The notes beneath the pieces are model-generated. The model searched no databases and had not been told where the DNA came from. It saw only the letters and a list, made by a program, of their open reading frames with translations. From positions 124,001 through 188,000 of the forward strand of contig NW_027480480.1 of NCBI RefSeq assembly GCF_051401765.1: a stretch of 64,000 nt of DNA. Reading direction: 5' to 3'. Position 1 is the stretch's first letter. Every line of letters starts with the position of its first letter. Both the position numbers and the translations under genes were made by a program. Of the stretch, positions 63,742-64,000 are shown piece after piece. The stretch is from Calliopsis andreniformis (Eukaryota; Arthropoda; Insecta; Hymenoptera; Andrenidae).

Positions 63742-64000
63742 GAGGGTTGATGGTTGAGTATTGAGGATTGAGTATTGAGGATTGAGGATTGAGTATTGAG
63801 GATTGAGGATTGAGGATTGAAGATTGAGTATTGAGGATTGAAGATTGAGGATTGAGGTCTGCGAATTGAGAATTGAGGATTGAAGATTGAGGATTGGGTG
63901 TTGAGGATTGAAGAATGAGGATTGAGGATTGAGGATTGTGGATTGAGGATTGAAGATTGAGGATTGGGTATTGAGGATTGAACATTGAGGATTGAGGGTT

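Larger units (their letters stand above)
1..64000 (+). repeat. Heptad satellite array, consensus AGGATTG (whole window)
   Basis: The unit AGGATTG (CAATCCT on the other strand) repeats from the first to the last base. The TTGA part is the most constant. The GGA and ATT parts vary, giving common variants such as AGTATTG, AAGATTG, AGAATTG, AGGGTTG, AGGACTG, AGGTTTG, ACGATTG and AGGAATG. Most departures are substitutions that keep the 7-bp register; occasional 6-bp or 8-bp units shift it. The + strand is purine-rich and nearly lacks C except in variant units. No stretch of 300 bases or more lacks the heptad, and no interrupting element was seen. By analogy with known satellites this is probably heterochromatic DNA. 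Species and chromosomal position cannot be read from the sequence. Confidence 0.98.
57576..64000 (+). repeat. Type 1 satellite, right segment
   Basis: Type 1 words return at about 57,576 (GATTATTGAAGATTG, then GAGGATGAGGGCTGAGGG). The first ATATTCTA island comes at 58,950. Islands run A, B, D, A, B, A, B, A. The segment at 59.3-60.6 kb resembles the B-D part of the 4,028-bp unit. The return of the same islands on this side shows that the type 2 domain lies inside type 1 sequence. Confidence 0.85.
62973..64000 (+). repeat. 1-kb block repeated at +23,553 bp (copy 2, cut by window end)
   Basis: Partner of 39,420-40,447, matching to the last base of the window. The match stays in phase across more than 1 kb with no indel that I could see. 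Confidence 0.85.

Noticed and set aside
1..64000. Heptad-repeat protein (coiled coil) reading of the 7-residue period
   Set aside because: The 7-residue period comes from 7 bp x 3. The repeat contains Pro at every turn and lacks a hydrophobic a/d pattern, so a coiled coil is not supported.
1..64000. CRISPR array
   Set aside because: Repeats are contiguous and degenerate. There are no unique spacers between constant repeats and no cas genes.
1..64000. Telomeric repeat
   Set aside because: The unit AGGATTG does not match the common telomere repeats (TTAGGG, TTTAGGG, TTAGG, TTAGGC), and the HOR structure and degeneracy are those of a satellite. A divergent telomere cannot be excluded formally, but nothing supports it.
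1..64000. CENP-B box or other named centromere motif
   Set aside because: I saw no TTCG....A..CGGG-like sequence. The array is too C-poor on the + strand and too T-rich on the - strand to contain it.
1..64000. Shine-Dalgarno-like AGGA followed by ATG on the + strand
   Set aside because: AGGA is part of every heptad, and any + strand ATG meets a TGA within about 21 nt. These are chance matches.
1..64000. Bacterial short tandem repeat array (cyanobacterial heptamer type)
   Set aside because: Such heptamers are known, but only as short arrays between genes. 64 kb without a gene does not fit a compact genome. Not fully excluded, because the organism is unknown.

Overview
The whole 64 kb window is one uninterrupted array of a degenerate 7-bp tandem repeat. 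Its consensus is AGGATTG on the + strand (CAATCCT on the - strand). I found no gene, tRNA, rRNA, transposon, CRISPR array or ordinary unique sequence. The many long open frames, all on the - strand, are a by-product of the repeat. The - strand heptad contains no stop in any frame, while the + strand has TGA every 21 nt in every frame. The array is strongly strand-asymmetric: the + strand is purine-rich and C-poor.

An array this long, with several layers of higher-order repeats (HORs), looks most like satellite heterochromatin (pericentromeric, subtelomeric or B/sex-chromosome type) in a eukaryotic genome assembled from long reads. That is inference: nothing here identifies the organism. Bacterial heptamer arrays exist, for example in cyanobacteria, but the ones I know of are far shorter.

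Layout. (1) 1-41.34 kb and 57.58-64 kb are 'type 1' satellite. The heptads here are punctuated by 42 diverged landmark islands that share the core ATATTCTA. Sixteen are A islands, which carry a GAATTC dyad. The other 26 form a homologous 144-bp family with three subtypes: B (15 copies), C (7) and D (4). In the best-ordered part, 12.5-22.1 kb, they run A-B-D-C three times in succession. (2) 41.34-57.58 kb is 'type 2' satellite. It has the same heptad but no ATATTCTA islands, and it carries its own cassettes (GAGTACTG..., GTGCTAAGGGTCGGGG..., CTAGGATCGGAG...).

The array has grown by repeated segmental amplification. I could measure: a 4,028-bp tandem duplication (11.7-19.8 kb, few point differences); a 5,117-bp tandem duplication (23.1-33.3 kb, no difference seen); an 866/893-bp tandem series (32.6-35.5 kb); 976/990-bp repeats (44.5-47.4 kb and 55.7-57.4 kb); and longer-range copies at offsets of 1,930, 2,156, 7,138, 9,492, 10,642, 11,125, 23,553 and 29,030 bp. 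Old divergence between heptads together with near-identity between kilobase blocks points to ongoing unequal exchange, gene conversion or re-insertion of amplified segments.
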